A DNA stretch of 64,000 nucleotides from Pseudozyma flocculosa PF-1. Lineage: Eukaryota; Basidiomycota; Ustilaginomycetes; Ustilaginales; Ustilaginaceae. Shown one piece after another: positions 18,240-29,271 of the stretch. The notes below the pieces were generated by a model. That model saw only the letters and a list, made by a program, of their open reading frames with translations. It made no database searches and had not been told where the DNA came from. The translations under genes and the position numbers were made by a program. Positions within the stretch are counted from its first letter, which is position 1. The number at the start of each line of letters is the position of its first letter. The stretch covers positions 287,397 to 351,396 of the forward strand of contig NW_006920871.1 in assembly GCF_000417875.1 (NCBI RefSeq), read 5' to 3'.

Positions 18240-20915
18240 ATGAACGATTCGAGCAGCGAGCAGAGCATCTTCGACTGCCAGCGCGGTGGCAGCGTCGACA
18301 TGCCTGACTCGGACACCAGTGGCGAGGACGCCGACTGGCGCCCCACGATGGGAGCCACCGAGTTCGGCGCGATCTCGAATCGCCTCCTCGACATCGGCCA
18401 GCGCGTCGAAGCCCTCAACCAGCTCGCTCAAGCCTCGAATCCAGGAACAAAGCATGGGACCGACAAGGTCGCTTCGTCGCCGTCCCTCCAGCCCGTGATC
18501 CGTCTGCCACGGCTGGCGCTGCTCGGCAACCAGTCGGTCGGCAAGAGCAGCCTGGTCGAGGTCATCTCGGGCGTCACGCTGCCCCGCAGCATGGGCACCT
18601 GCACCCGCGGGCCGATCGACATCACCACGCGCCAGCCCGACCGCGAAGAGGTCGAGCGTGGCGTGACGCCTTGGTTTGCCCGCGTCACGCTCAAGCTCAA
18701 GAGTGCCCCGGGCCGCCCGGTCGCCTTTGGCGACGACATTCACGACCAGCGCGCCGTCGCCGGTCGTATCCGCCGGGCCTCGCTGGCGCTGCGCGAGATC
18801 TGCAGCGGCAGCAGGGCCGGCGACAATCTGGAGCGCTTCCTCCATGCCTCGGACGACGAGCTCGACGAGCTCGAGGACCAGCCTGATCGACCGACGTTTT
18901 TCACCGACCGGATTGGCGTCGAGGTTGTGGGCGTGCACCTGGCGCCGCTTCGCTTTACCGACCTACCTGGACTCGTGCACAACGCCGACGAGGACGACAT
19001 CCTCACCATCAAGCGCATGGTCGAGGACGAGATCTCCGACCCAGACTGCCTCATCGTGCTCTGCGTCTCGCTTGCCGTCGACATCGCGACACAGAGCGCC
19101 TTTCGCACGGCGGCGAGCAAGGATGCAGACGGCGCGAGGACGATTGGCGTCTTCACCATGCCGGACCGCATGCAGGCCGACAGCTGGCGTCAGTGGGTGC
19201 CCGTCGTCGAGGGCAAAGGCAGGAACCTCAAGCGCCTGCTGCACGGCTGGCACGTCATCCGCTGCCCCTCGCCCGGCGAGGACGCGTCGGCGACGCTGGC
19301 CGACAAGCTCGCCGCCGAGCGCCGCTTTTTCGCGCAGACCTCGACCGCCTTCCGCGAGCTGTGCGCGCAGCTCGAGCCCGACTTTGCCGCAACGAGGTGC
19401 GGCATCGATCGCCTGACGAGCTTCCTCAGCCAGCTGCTCGTCTCGCGCCTGCGTCAGACGATCCCTGCCTGCTGCGCCGCGGTCCACTCGATCCTGGTGC
19501 AGAAGCAGGCCGAGCTGGCCGAGCTCCAGCAGCGCCAGGAGGACCGCTTCGATCCGGCCGCCACCCTGAGCGAGCTGGTGAGCGGCTTCATCGCCAGCTT
19601 CGACCGTCGTCGACCGGTCGTTGAACTCGACGGCCAGATCAAGCGGGCTGTCCTTGCGAGCGCGCCGCGCCTCCTGCCGTTCACCGAGGAAGAGGCGCGC
19701 GACGAGGCCAAGATCGGCGGGTACGTCGAGACGCCCTGGTCGTTTTGCAACGCCAAGGAGATGGCCGTACAAGTAGACGCGGGTGGAAGCGCTGCCGTCG
19801 GCGCCTCGAACCCTTTGAAGGCCATGTACCTCGACGAGGTGCGCCGCGACCTCGACTCGGCCGGACCGGACTTCCTCCACCGCCTCCTCAACCTGACGGG
19901 CGACTTTGAGGACCAGATCCGGCGCAGCTTTGTCGAGATCGCGTCCGACTGCTTCCGCAAGATCCGCACCGAGCTGTCTCACACGCTGTCGGACCACGTC
20001 GAGCGCGCCTTTGCCGGCCATGCCAAGCTGGGCGCCAAGGTGCACGACGTCGTGACGGCGAGCCTCAATGCGCACCTCAAGATCGAGGAGGGCCGCGTCA
20101 AGGCGTCGATCCACTGCAGCACCGCCTCCGACGACCTTGGCAAGGCCGACGCGTGGGCCGACGAGGAACTGGCGCGCTACAAAAAGGCGCGCCTCCACGC
20201 CAGCCTGGTCGGCGCTGGTCTGCGCCTCGAGGAGCTCAAGACCAAGGCCGACGGTTTGCTGCGGGCCCTCGCCGAGTTCGGGCTGAAACCGTGCCCCACC
20301 TTCCCTTCGTCGAGCATGGGTGCGGGCGCGATCGAGGACGGAGTGGGATCGCTGTGCGACGAGCCCGTCCGACCTGGCCGAGCACGGGCGACCCTGACGA
20401 CGACGACGACGACGACGAGCAAGGGGGCACTGTACGCCTCGCTTTCGCAGCTCCTGCCCGACCACCCGGGCTACTTCTCCGCCGAGCTGCGCGCCATGGC
20501 GCTGCTTCGATCGCGCTACAACCTCCTCTCGACGAACCTGTACCACGAAATCTGCAAGGCGCGCAACAACGTGCTGGCCCAGGTGCACCAGGACCTCGTC
20601 AAGGGACTCGGCTGGGAGCTGTGCGGCGGAAAGTCGGCGGCCGAGCTGTGCGCCCTCTACTTTGCCAACGTCGATCGCGATCGGCGCGCCGCCGAGGCGG
20701 TGCGCGCTCGGCTCGAGGACGAGGTGCAGACGCTCGCCGAGATGAAGAAGGATCTCGTCGCTATCCAGGCTGGTCAGGTCGTGCCGGGCCGTGGGGCCAA
20801 GAGGCACAGGAGCGACGGCGATGAAGAGTCGGACGTGGGACCCGTCGAAGTGGCCGGGGCCGTCAAGAGGGCCGCTTCGTCGTTTTCATCGTCATTGTCG
20901 TCCGGCACCAAGTGA
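18240..20915 (+). CDS. Dynamin-superfamily large GTPase
   Basis: Single exon, 891 residues. The GTPase domain fills about 85-390. The P-loop GNQSVGKSS is at 96-104, switch-I Thr in TCTRGP at about 122, and DLPG at 241-244. The G4 motif reads TMPD at 306-309 where classical dynamins have TKPD. A helical stalk follows, with LRQTIPACCAAVHSILVQKQAELAELQ leading the middle domain, and the last 130 residues resemble a GTPase effector domain (LLRSRYNLLSTNLYHEICKA onward). There is no PH or Pro-rich domain, so it resembles the Mx/fungal dynamin-like group rather than Vps1 or Dnm1. The C-terminus has a short basic patch (AKRHRSDGDEE). Such proteins self-assemble and use GTP hydrolysis to remodel membranes or large assemblies; the actual substrate is unknown. 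The stop lies 79 bases from the stop of the convergent Ataxin-10-like gene. Confidence 0.88.
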   Translation: MNDSSSEQSIFDCQRGGSVDMPDSDTSGEDADWRPTMGATEFGAISNRLLDIGQRVEALNQLAQASNPGTKHGTDKVASSPSLQPVIRLPRLALLGNQSVGKSSLVEVISGVTLPRSMGTCTRGPIDITTRQPDREEVERGVTPWFARVTLKLKSAPGRPVAFGDDIHDQRAVAGRIRRASLALREICSGSRAGDNLERFLHASDDELDELEDQPDRPTFFTDRIGVEVVGVHLAPLRFTDLPGLVHNADEDDILTIKRMVEDEISDPDCLIVLCVSLAVDIATQSAFRTAASKDADGARTIGVFTMPDRMQADSWRQWVPVVEGKGRNLKRLLHGWHVIRCPSPGEDASATLADKLAAERRFFAQTSTAFRELCAQLEPDFAATRCGIDRLTSFLSQLLVSRLRQTIPACCAAVHSILVQKQAELAELQQRQEDRFDPAATLSELVSGFIASFDRRRPVVELDGQIKRAVLASAPRLLPFTEEEARDEAKIGGYVETPWSFCNAKEMAVQVDAGGSAAVGASNPLKAMYLDEVRRDLDSAGPDFLHRLLNLTGDFEDQIRRSFVEIASDCFRKIRTELSHTLSDHVERAFAGHAKLGAKVHDVVTASLNAHLKIEEGRVKASIHCSTASDDLGKADAWADEELARYKKARLHASLVGAGLRLEELKTKADGLLRALAEFGLKPCPTFPSSSMGAGAIEDGVGSLCDEPVRPGRARATLTTTTTTTSKGALYASLSQLLPDHPGYFSAELRAMALLRSRYNLLSTNLYHEICKARNNVLAQVHQDLVKGLGWELCGGKSAAELCALYFANVDRDRRAAEAVRARLEDEVQTLAEMKKDLVAIQAGQVVPGRGAKRHRSDGDEESDVGPVEVAGAVKRAASSFSSSLSSGTK

Positions 20916-20994
20916 AAGGGCCCAACACGTTCCAAGGCTGACGCCGAGGCCCACGATACAGGAGCGACGCAAACACATATCCGGCGGTCCCCTT

Positions 20995-23249
20995 TCAAGA
21001 GACGGGCAGCTGCAAGCCCGCACCACCTCCGCCGCCGCCGCCGCCGCCGCCGTTGTCCGACTGCCGGTCGAGGGGCTGCAGCCTCTTGACCAGGTCCTGC
21101 GACTCGAGGTTGCCCGCGAGGAGGTATCGCAGCGTAAAGATGGCGTGCTCGCGCATGTCTGTCGAACGTCGGCGCGAGCCGGGAGAGGTAAGGTGAGGGC
21201 GTAGGATCGGTCTCGATGTCAGCACGAAGTCGACACGTGAGATGAGCGAGGCGGCCACAGCGACGACAACCACATCGGCCGCGACGGGGACAGCCACTTA
21301 CAGGGATTCCGCTCGTCGAGCACCGTCATGTTCATGACGTCCCACAGCCCACCGGCTTCGCGCACGAGATCCTGCACCGCCCTGATCTGTCTGACCGTCT
21401 CGTTTCTCGCCGCCGCCGCTGCTGGATCCGAGGTCGCTTCCCCGCCCCCGGTACTGCTGCTTGCTGGAAAGGGCGAGTAGACGAGCGTGCCGAGCACGCG
21501 CACAATGTCGCGCTTGAGGTGGTCGAATCCGTACCGCTTCTCATCTTCGCCACCCGCGCTCGCCGCCGCTGATCCTGTCGAGGAGAGGACATGGCCTTCC
21601 GGTAATGGCATCGTCGTCGAGGTGGAGGTCGAGTTCGGCCCGTTGCCATCCGGGTTCAGAGTGGGCTTGAAGGGCGAGACGGGCGGGGCAAAGAGCGCCG
21701 TCTGGTGGAGCAGCGCTACGAGTTCTTCGACAAACTCGCGGTCCTCCCGCAGCGTCGAGAGGTAGGCGCACGATACGGCCTTGAGCCCCTTGTCGCTGGT
21801 GCTGTCCGGAGGCGCGGTAGTCGGCGCCGAGACGGACCAACCATCTGCAACGAGGCCGAGGGAGAGGAGGCATTGCAGGACGAGGAGCAGCACCTGGTGC
21901 ACGCCCACGACGCGCTTATCCTGCCTGTCCCTGTCCTCGAGACCCTTTGCCATCGCCGTCCGAACAAAGCGCGAGAGGTGCAAGAAGAGGGCCACCAGCT
22001 CCTCCAACCCGCCCAGGTGCGAGGTCGAGGACGGCGAAAACGAGACGGCGTCTTCGTGTCCGGCGTCCGAAGCGGCGGCGGCGGCGATGCCAAAGTGGAG
22101 CCAGCTGTCGAGCAGCTTGAGCAGCGTCATCTGGCTGGCGTTGACCACGGGTCGGTCCATCGTCGCCGCTTCGGGGGCGTCCGAGCTGATAGTCTCGATC
22201 GGGGCAAGGCCTCGAAGCAGGTTGGACGCCATACCCTGGGCAAAGAGCAGCCGGAAGATCTCGTTGATCAGGCGCAGAGACTCTTCGAGCTGCTGGTGCG
22301 ATGCCTGAGCCGCTGCAGTGGGGGCCGCGTTGCCGGCACCGGCACCGGCGGCGCTGGACGAAGGCGTTTTGAACTCGGCATCGTCGTCGTCGGGGTGCGT
22401 GGACGTCTGCAGGACGATGCTGTCGGCGAGGTTGAGGAGAGTTTCGACAATCTCGAGGCCCGCCGGATCAGTAGACAGGGCGAGGCAGCGGTCGTGAGAG
22501 AGCTGCGGGTCATTGGGCAGCTTGAGGAGATTGATGAGGAGGATCTGAGTGGCGAGCTGGGTGGGCGTGTCGGGCGAGGTGAGGAGGCGGTGGACGAGGC
22601 GCTTTTCGGGCGACGGCGAGGAGCTGGCGAGGACGGTTTCCTGCCAGACCTGCCGCTGCGTGTCCTGATTCGAGGTGATGAGGTTGGACAGGAGCTGTGC
22701 GCAGGTGCGCGAGAGCGGGATGAGGTCCGGGTCGGTGAGAGCAGTGAAAGCGGTGAGGTGGACGAAGATGGGTTGGAGCTGCGTCAGGTGGGCCGCGATG
22801 GCGAGCTGTGCGGGCGGACAGCGTGCCATTGCGTTTCTGCAGCATCTGAGGGCGAGGGTGAGGAGCTGTACATCGCGGTAGGCCGGGTCGTTGTGCTCCT
22901 TGTAGGACGAACCGTCGTCGCCGGCGTTGCTCTCTGCTCGCCTTTGCTCGACCGTCTTCGCCTGTGCACGCTCCGAGTTGGAGAGGAAGCTGGACCAGAT
23001 CGACGTGCAGATGCGGACGAGATAGGCAAGCGGAGCAGAGGAGGGCGAACTGGCCAGGGCATCGCGGTAGCCTTGGTCGCGGGCGAGGTTCTGTACGAGG
23101 GTGGACAGGAGCGAGAGGAGGGGGTGGTAGGAGTCAAAGTCGTTTGTGGCCAGGTAGGCGTCGAGGCGGGGTGAGATGACCGTCTCGATGTCGATGCCGA
23201 TGCCGATGCCGATGCCGCTATCGAGCTGCGAGGAGGCGCTGGTCGACAT
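20995..23249 (-). CDS. Ataxin-10/Ctr86-family armadillo-like protein
   Basis: Two exons on the minus strand, 23249-21302 and 21158-20995, joined by a 143-base intron (GTAAGT donor, TTCGACAG acceptor, phase 1), give 703 residues. The junction restores DERNPYMREHAIFTLRYLL, the hallmark of the Ataxin-10 C-terminal domain; without splicing the frame runs into unlikely sequence. The body is an all-helical, ARM-like solenoid with many Leu-rich helices. The first ATG in frame is 23249; the next residues include the repeat GIGIGIGID encoded by a short CGATGC/ATGCCG hexamer array (23190-23219). The C-terminus is a ten-Gly run. Family members (human ATXN10, yeast Ctr86) are cytoplasmic scaffolds linked to septum/cytokinesis and signalling; the fungal role is poorly defined. 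Confidence 0.85.
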
Positions 23250-23559
23250 GGCGGGTAGGGCAGCTTGCAACAAGGAAAGGAGGCGGGTGATGGTGGTGGA
23301 TCGGAGCCTCCCAGCCACCGAGGGTCCGAGGCCTGGCAGGAAGAAGTTAAGGCGCCTCGGGCGGGCCGCTCCCCTTGACTTTTGACTCCCGGGTCCCGAG
23401 GATCGTTGTGTAGGTGGAGGCCGGCTGGCTTAGCTTGGCTCATGCGTCGTTGGCCTTCCCCGCTTGGACCGCGCTTCCTTCTTCTTCCCGACCACTCCCC
23501 CCGCCTCCTCGTCCGCCCCCCCGGCCCTTTGCTCGCCATCGCGGCGCCCGCTCATCAAG
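23250..23559. other. Divergent promoter, Ataxin-10-like and RCC1-like genes
   Basis: A compact 310-base region between two divergently transcribed start codons. A pyrimidine-rich stretch (23455-23530) precedes the RCC1 gene. No TATA box or gene is seen. Confidence 0.5.
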
Positions 23560-25912
23560 ATGCTCTCTCGCACAGCAAACCGCATAGCCCGCACAGATAC
23601 CGTCGGCAGCCTCCTTGCAGCGCCACGCCCCCACCGCAGCTTCGCCTCGTCGTCCACCTCGTTCCCCACACGCCGCCAGCACCTCTTGTGGTGCGGCAAT
23701 CTACTCGGATACACCTCCGACCGCCTCACAAAGCTGCCCCGCGCATGGATAGACAGCCTCGGCGTGGCCAGCGACGTAGATCAGGGCCTTCAGTGGACCC
23801 ACATCTCCGCCTCGCCCACCCACACTCTGCTCGCCTACCGCCTGCTACCACCCCTAGCGCCTCCTCCCACGGCATCAGCTGGCCATGACGCCGAGGACGA
23901 TCAACATGCCACAGAAGACGACTCTGCAATCATCTACGACGGCCCTCGGGAGACATCAGACTCGGCACCGCCCTCGAGCCTGCCGCACAAGGTGCTGGCC
24001 ATGGGCAAAAACACCCACGCCCAGCTCGGCCTCGGCTTCGCTTCGCAGGAAGCAACCAGAGGGATGGTCACCGGCACATTCGACGGCAAGGGCGGCGTAA
24101 GGGCTGTATGCAGTGGTGGATGCGCAAGCTTCATCGTCACCCAATCAGGGTCCTCGGAAGAAGGCTCGAGCCTCTACGCCTTTGGCAGTGAGTTACGGTG
24201 CAGGCCATGCCCCTCCGATCGCGCACACACCCTTAGCCAACACAACACCCTGACACAACCAAAGCACACTCTCGCTTGCTTGCAGACCACACTCTCGGAC
24301 AGCTCGGCCTAGGACCTGCATCATCACCGTCACACTCGGCCGATCCGTACGATGTCACCCCGCGCCAGGAGTCTGGAGACGCCCAGCTCGTGCTCCACCC
24401 GCTGCCACGACAGGTCGACCTCGACGCCTCGCTGGAAACAGGGCATGCTGCTGCTCAGGACGGCTGGAGGGTAGAACACATGGCGGCGGGCATGGATCAC
24501 ACCCTCCTCATACGCAGCCGTGAAGCCGAGCCAGGCCACCTCGAGCAGCAAGTCATGTCGACCGGCTGTGAGTCTTGTCTCGTCTCTTCATCCCGATCGT
24601 CATCGAAAAAAGCAGCCCAGGCCGCTGATTCCGAGAAATCTTCTTCTGCACTGTTCGCCTACAGTCAACACCGACGGTCAACTTGGCCTCTCCACGGGGC
24701 TGGATGTGCCGATATCGCCCCTGATCACCCGCACTTTCCACGTCGTCCCTTTGCCAGCGCTCGAAGCTGCCTCTGGTGACCGCTTCGTGTCCGTGGCGGC
24801 AGGTGCAGATACGTCGTTTGCGCTCAGCCAGTCCGGCCGCCTCTTCGCCTGGGGCAACTCCGAGTACGGCCAGGCCATGCTCGACTCGGGCGTCGAGGAC
24901 CGCGTGCCCACTCCAGTAGAGGTGACCGGTGCCTTGAAGAGGGCCTGTGAGGAGGCAGGGCTCGAGCTGGACGGTGCCCGCATCAAGAAAGTTGTGGCGG
25001 GCGGCAGCTGGGCTGGTGTCCTGGACGGTGAGTGGCCGCACGGAGAGGAGACGCGGTCGCCGTTACGTTGCTGATGCGTTGCGCTGCGCTGCTTTTGCTG
25101 ACGCGCTCGTACTCCATCGTCGTCGCCCTGCCGCACCTTGTCTCCCTCTGATCTCGTTCACAGACCGAGGCCGCGTGTGGACGGCAGGCTATGGACCTCT
25201 GGGTCTGGGAGCGGCCGAGGTCGATGAGTCCCTCGATCTTCCTCCGCCCCCGAAAGCGTCGGTCCATCTCTCCCGCGTCTCGGCCCTACCCCCGGGCATC
25301 ACCGATATCCAGGCCGGCCTCGACTACGCTGTCGCCATCGGACCAACTGACAAGCAAGCGTCAGCGCAATCGTCGGCTCAGGATACGCAGGAACCACAGC
25401 TGCCGCGCATCTTTACGTGGGGTCTCGACACTGTGTCCGGCCGGCTAGGCTTAGGGCTCGGCACGACGAGCAGCCCATCGGACCGGCTGCGTTCGGATCC
25501 TTCGCGCAAGTCGGATCGCCCGTCGGGTATCGGCATGAGCACTGGTATGGATCGACGAAGGGGCAATGGAGGCGGCGCAGGCGACGAGGCGGCACCCCGG
25601 GTATACACGCCGGTCGAGGTGCCGCGGATCCGGCTGGGTCGGTCGCCAGAAGACGAATGGCTCGATGCCAATCCGGCCGAGCGCAAGAAGCGGAACGACA
25701 GAGAGGCCAAGAAGCGGAGCGGCGATCGCGATGGAGCCGCTGGCAAGGTGTCTGCCGCTGCCGCCGCCGTCGAGGATGCCAAGGTGTTGGAGGTGGCGTG
25801 TGGGTCCGAGGCCATGTTTGTCCTCATCGAAGACGGGCTCAACGAGGTGGGACGCTGGAACGAGTGCTACGGTCCACCGGACGCGGGCACCGACGTGGCC
25901 ATGCAATCGTGA
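23560..25912 (+). CDS. Mitochondrial RCC1-repeat protein (Fmp25-like)
   Basis: Four exons, 23560-24187, 24286-24567, 24665-25027 and 25164-25912, joined by three GT-AG introns (98, 97 and 136 bases, all phase 1), give 673 residues. Each junction rebuilds an RCC1 repeat: YAFG-NHTLGQLGLG, STG-FNTDGQLGLS and VLDG-to-DRGRVWTAGYGPLGLG. The N-terminus (MLSRTANRIARTDTVGSLLA) is basic and lacks acidic residues over its first 13, as expected of a mitochondrial presequence. The region after it contains HLLWCGNLLGYTSDRLTKLP, reminiscent of yeast Fmp25, an inner-membrane protein needed for cytochrome bc1 assembly. Several blades of a beta-propeller follow (GKNTHAQLGLG, AWGNSEYGQA, TWGLDTVSGRLGLG). A charged Lys/Arg/Glu insert of about 80 residues splits the last blade. 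Donors are GTGAGT in all three introns. The specific Fmp25 orthology is inference. Confidence 0.85.
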
Positions 25913-26306
25913 CTCTGTAGAGAGGATGGGCGACTTGCCTTTTCTCCTTGTACCATGCTGTGACATCGTGCGCCCTCGCCGTCGCCGTCGCCGTCGTGGC
26001 GGTCGCCGTCGAGGTCAAAAGAAAGTCTGCCTGATGGCGGTTAGGGAGCGGTTTGATCAAGTCGCGGTCGTGTCGGCTTTTGCCCGGTCAATTTCCCGCC
26101 CGGTCGCGGAGATGTGTCTCGACGAAGGGGGGCCGCTCCACATGGGCGGGCCCCTTGACACCTGCTCTGCTGCTTGCCTCTTGACTTGCTTGCTGCACCT
26201 CCTCGCTGCTTCTTCTCCGTACTCTCACCTTGACCGAACCCGCCCCGGCACACCTTTCAAACGGGCTCCTGCTCCTCCATCTTTCGGCCATCGATTCGTG
26301 CCCGCG
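25913..26306 (+). other. Promoter region of the lipoate ligase gene
   Basis: A 394-base spacer between two plus-strand genes. It has a CGCCGT hexamer run at about 25977-26012. No gene or TATA box is evident. Confidence 0.5.
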
Positions 26307-27689
26307 ATGCTCGGCTGCTCGTCCGCTTTCGCCTCGATACGCGGGCCACTGGCCGGGCTGCGGCCATCGTTGGGCACGTCGTCGAGCCTGGTCGTGGCCC
26401 GTACAGCTGCACGCTCAGCGCCAATACGGCCCACTTGCCAGGTAGTTGAACGGCGCTGCTACTCGAGCGGAACCGACAAGGATCAGCAGACCGCCTCGAT
26501 GGGCCCGCCAGAGTCTTACGTCTCGCTCTCGACGGACCCCTTCTTCAACCTGGCGTTCGAGGACCACCTCTTCCGCACGCGACCACCACAGACGCCCGTC
26601 TGCCTCATCTACCGCAACTCTCCCTGCGTCGTCGTCGGGCGAAATCAGAACCCGTGGAAGGAGCTCAACGCCGCGGCGATGCGCGATGCCGCCATCCCCC
26701 TCGTACGGCGCCAGAGCGGCGGCGGCACCGTCTACCACGATCTCGGCAACACCAACTACAGCTTCCACACGCCGCGCGAGAGCTTCGACCGGCGCACCCA
26801 CGCCGAGCTCATGGTGCGCGCGCTCAACTCGGAGCCCGTTTCGCTCGTCTCGTCGACGTCGCGGGTGGCCAGCAACCGCGGCGCCTACGTCAACGGCAGA
26901 GGCGACATCTGCATCTCGGTGCGGCCCTCGTTCCCAGTCCCACCCTCGACGGGCAGCGACGCTGCGACCGAGTGGGAAGAGCGCAAGATTTCGGGATCGG
27001 CGTACAAGCTGGTCAATACGCGGGCGTACCACCACGGCACGATGCTCCTCTCGGCCTCGCTCTCGTCGCTGGGCTCGTCGCTGCACAACTTGCGCGGCGA
27101 CGCGCTCGTGACCAAGGGCGTCGCTTCGGTGCGGGCCAAGGTGGCCAACCTGACCGACGCCTTCCCGGACCGTGCCAGTGTGCTCGACCACGATACCGTG
27201 GCGCGCTCGGCCGTGGCCGAGTTCTGGCAGACGTACGCCGGCAAGCGTGGAGAGACGGACCTGGTCGACGAGCGGCTGCTCGACGCGCCCGAGCTCAACG
27301 AGGGACGGTGGAAGCTGCGCGAGTCCTACGACGAGCTGCGAAGCTGGGGTTGGGTGTGGGGCCAGACGCCCGAGTTTACCCATCGAGTCGCCTTCGACGG
27401 CAGCAGCAGCGGGGCGGCGGCGGCGACGAGCGGGCTGCGCTTCCAGCTCGAGGTGCACAGCAAGAACGGCATCATCCTAGACGCCAAGGTCGAGCAGCTC
27501 GAGGCGCGGTCAGACGAGGCGGGCCGCGAGGCGCGCAAGACGATAGAGGCGCTGCGCGGGCAGCGGTACGACGAGTATGCCGTCACGCCGCCGTGGGCGC
27601 AGGATCCCGAGGGGCGATCGCAGTCGAGGCTCGTGCCGTCCAGCGAGGTCGAAGCCGACATCTTCCGGTGGCTGCGAAAGGTGCTCTAA
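26307..27689 (+). CDS. Lipoate-protein ligase A / lipoyltransferase, mitochondrial
   Basis: Attaches lipoate to lysines of E2 subunits and glycine-cleavage H protein in the mitochondrion. Single exon, 460 residues from the ATG at 26307. Residues 1-45 are rich in Arg, Ser and Ala without acidic residues, as in a mitochondrial targeting sequence. The BPL/LplA domain follows: DPFFNLAFEDHLF, then VVVGRNQNPWKE, then RRQSGGGTVYHDLGNTNYSF, the lipoyl-AMP binding loop, then KISGSAYKL with the catalytic-type Lys234. The C-terminal accessory region has RWKLRESYDELRSWGWVWGQTPEF, typical of the eukaryotic Aim22/LIPT1 group, plus a final lid-like domain. Length is close to that of yeast Aim22. Whether it activates free lipoate or transfers a preformed lipoyl group cannot be read from sequence. 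Confidence 0.94.
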   Translation: MLGCSSAFASIRGPLAGLRPSLGTSSSLVVARTAARSAPIRPTCQVVERRCYSSGTDKDQQTASMGPPESYVSLSTDPFFNLAFEDHLFRTRPPQTPVCLIYRNSPCVVVGRNQNPWKELNAAAMRDAAIPLVRRQSGGGTVYHDLGNTNYSFHTPRESFDRRTHAELMVRALNSEPVSLVSSTSRVASNRGAYVNGRGDICISVRPSFPVPPSTGSDAATEWEERKISGSAYKLVNTRAYHHGTMLLSASLSSLGSSLHNLRGDALVTKGVASVRAKVANLTDAFPDRASVLDHDTVARSAVAEFWQTYAGKRGETDLVDERLLDAPELNEGRWKLRESYDELRSWGWVWGQTPEFTHRVAFDGSSSGAAAATSGLRFQLEVHSKNGIILDAKVEQLEARSDEAGREARKTIEALRGQRYDEYAVTPPWAQDPEGRSQSRLVPSSEVEADIFRWLRKVL

Positions 27690-28259
27690 GGGGGCAGGGA
27701 GGGAGAGGGTCAAGAGCCATCAGCCGCAGCAGGTCGGCCAGGCTCAGCAGTGCTATCGTCGGTTCGCAGGGCTGGCCTCTTCGAGAGCGGACGAGTGCCC
27801 CCGATGGGCCGCAACCCGATGTCGCACCACATACGTACAGCTCGCCCCGAGATCTGGCCATAACGTCGGCAATCCAGGATGCAAGCGGGCGCCGCGGTTG
27901 TTGCAACGCCAGCCTCGTCGGTTGTGGGGGCCACGCAGCGCCGACAACGGGGGCCCAGGACCGATGGCCAACAAGCTAGAGCAATAAGCCAAGCCATCCC
28001 CAGCTGGGCTCCGCTCGTCGAACTGAAGTTAAGCTGCGAGCAAGGCCCTCGATGGCATGCATCTTTGTCCGTCAGTACTGCGCTCCAGACAGCGATAGAG
28101 ATGATGTCGACTACCGCTGGCTCCTTGATGGTCGGGGGATGGGCAGCATGCTGGGCCCGAAGGTTGCGCCCTACCCTCGAAATGCCAAACTTCCTGCAGG
28201 GGCTGGGTGGTCGGGTCGCTCCACGCGCCTTGAGACGGGAAGCCCAAGGCGGGCCAAGG

Positions 28260-28284
28260 GCAGGCAGGCAGGCAGGCAGGCAGG
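28260..28284. repeat. (CAGG)n tetranucleotide repeat
   Basis: Six consecutive CAGG/GGCA units, part of a GC-rich island with AGGCCTGG elements. Similar CAGG runs occur near 16080, 31840 and 59450. Confidence 0.8.
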
Positions 28285-28365
28285 CCGGCTGATGGTCGCG
28301 CACCGAAAATTCAAACAAAGCTCGGCGTGGCCAGGCCTGGCCGCGGCCCCTGCCTCGCCAGGCCG

Positions 28366-28385
28366 NNNNNNNNNNNNNNNNNNNN
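28366..28385. other. Assembly gap (20 N)
   Basis: Twenty N in non-coding DNA inside a GC-rich repetitive island; the true length is probably unknown. Confidence 0.95.
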
Positions 28386-29271
28386 GGCGGCGGGCGGGCG
28401 GGCGGGCGTGCGTGTAGCAGGCAGGGCGCACCTGCCACAAGGAGCGACGGCGCAGGCTCGGCCAACACAACCGAAGCCAAGCCCGCCGTACACGCACGTC
28501 TCCGCTCGTCTGTGACCCGCCTGGTTGTGTGGCCCCCCAACGTCGAGCACCGCTCGTCGACCGACTCCCCGCTCCGATCCACCATCTCATTTTCCACTCT
28601 TTTGTCTCCCGCCATCCTCCCTCTCCCTCTCCACCTTCCCCATACCCACATCGCGCATCCCGTGGCTCGATCTGTCCACTGATCGCCTTCCCCGGCCTCC
28701 CACACACACACTCTCTCTCTGTGCCCGCGACACCTCTTCCGACTGGCTCGGACCTCTCTTACGCTCCACCTTCGTTTTCGCTGGCAGCTCCATCTCGCCC
28801 CCCATCTTGCCCTCCATCGCCTCATCGCGCCCTTTCGACAGCATCGCATACCACTCTTCCTCCCTTCCAGCCCGACTGCTCCCGCTCTTCCTGCCTCATC
28901 GATCGTCGTGACCGACCGCCGCCGTCCTGCTGCTGTACCTACAGTCAGCATCGCTTCCATCCGCAGACTGGTTTCTGCCCCACACGCTGCTCGACTCCTA
29001 TTAGCTCCGATCATCTTGGGCCGGCCCCACACCTCGCATCGCTCCTCGCTCCGAACACTTTCACCTGGCGTCCCAGAGCGTCTCGGCGCCTTTGCATCGG
29101 CTACCGACCTGCTCCCTGCACATCTCGCCCGCTTCATCTCATCTGCCACCGCTCCACCTCGTCGCCAGCATCGGCGCATCTGTCTCTGACTCCTGCGCTC
29201 TCACAGCAGCGAAGGACGCGCCACCCATTCGACACTTGACGTCGCTCCGCCCCGAACTCGACCCTCGGACG

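Larger units (their letters stand above)
27690..29271. other. Long intergenic region with GC-rich island and gap
   Basis: About 1.6 kb upstream of the Opy2-like gene. It contains a CAGG tetramer run (28260-28284), AGGCCTGG-type palindromic sequence (28330-28365), a 20-N gap (28366-28385) followed by GGCGGGCGGGCG, and a long CT-rich tract (28600-28900) that probably belongs to the OPY2 promoter/leader. Several open frames cross it without recognisable content. Confidence 0.5.

Noticed and set aside
18963..20807. A 614-codon minus-strand frame opposite the dynamin gene
   Set aside because: It mirrors codon bias of the dynamin-like gene; composition is His/Arg/Val-rich with no domain.
28529..29239. 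A Ser/Pro-rich plus-strand frame before OPY2
   Set aside because: It is the translation of a CT-rich promoter/leader tract; no ATG and no conserved content.
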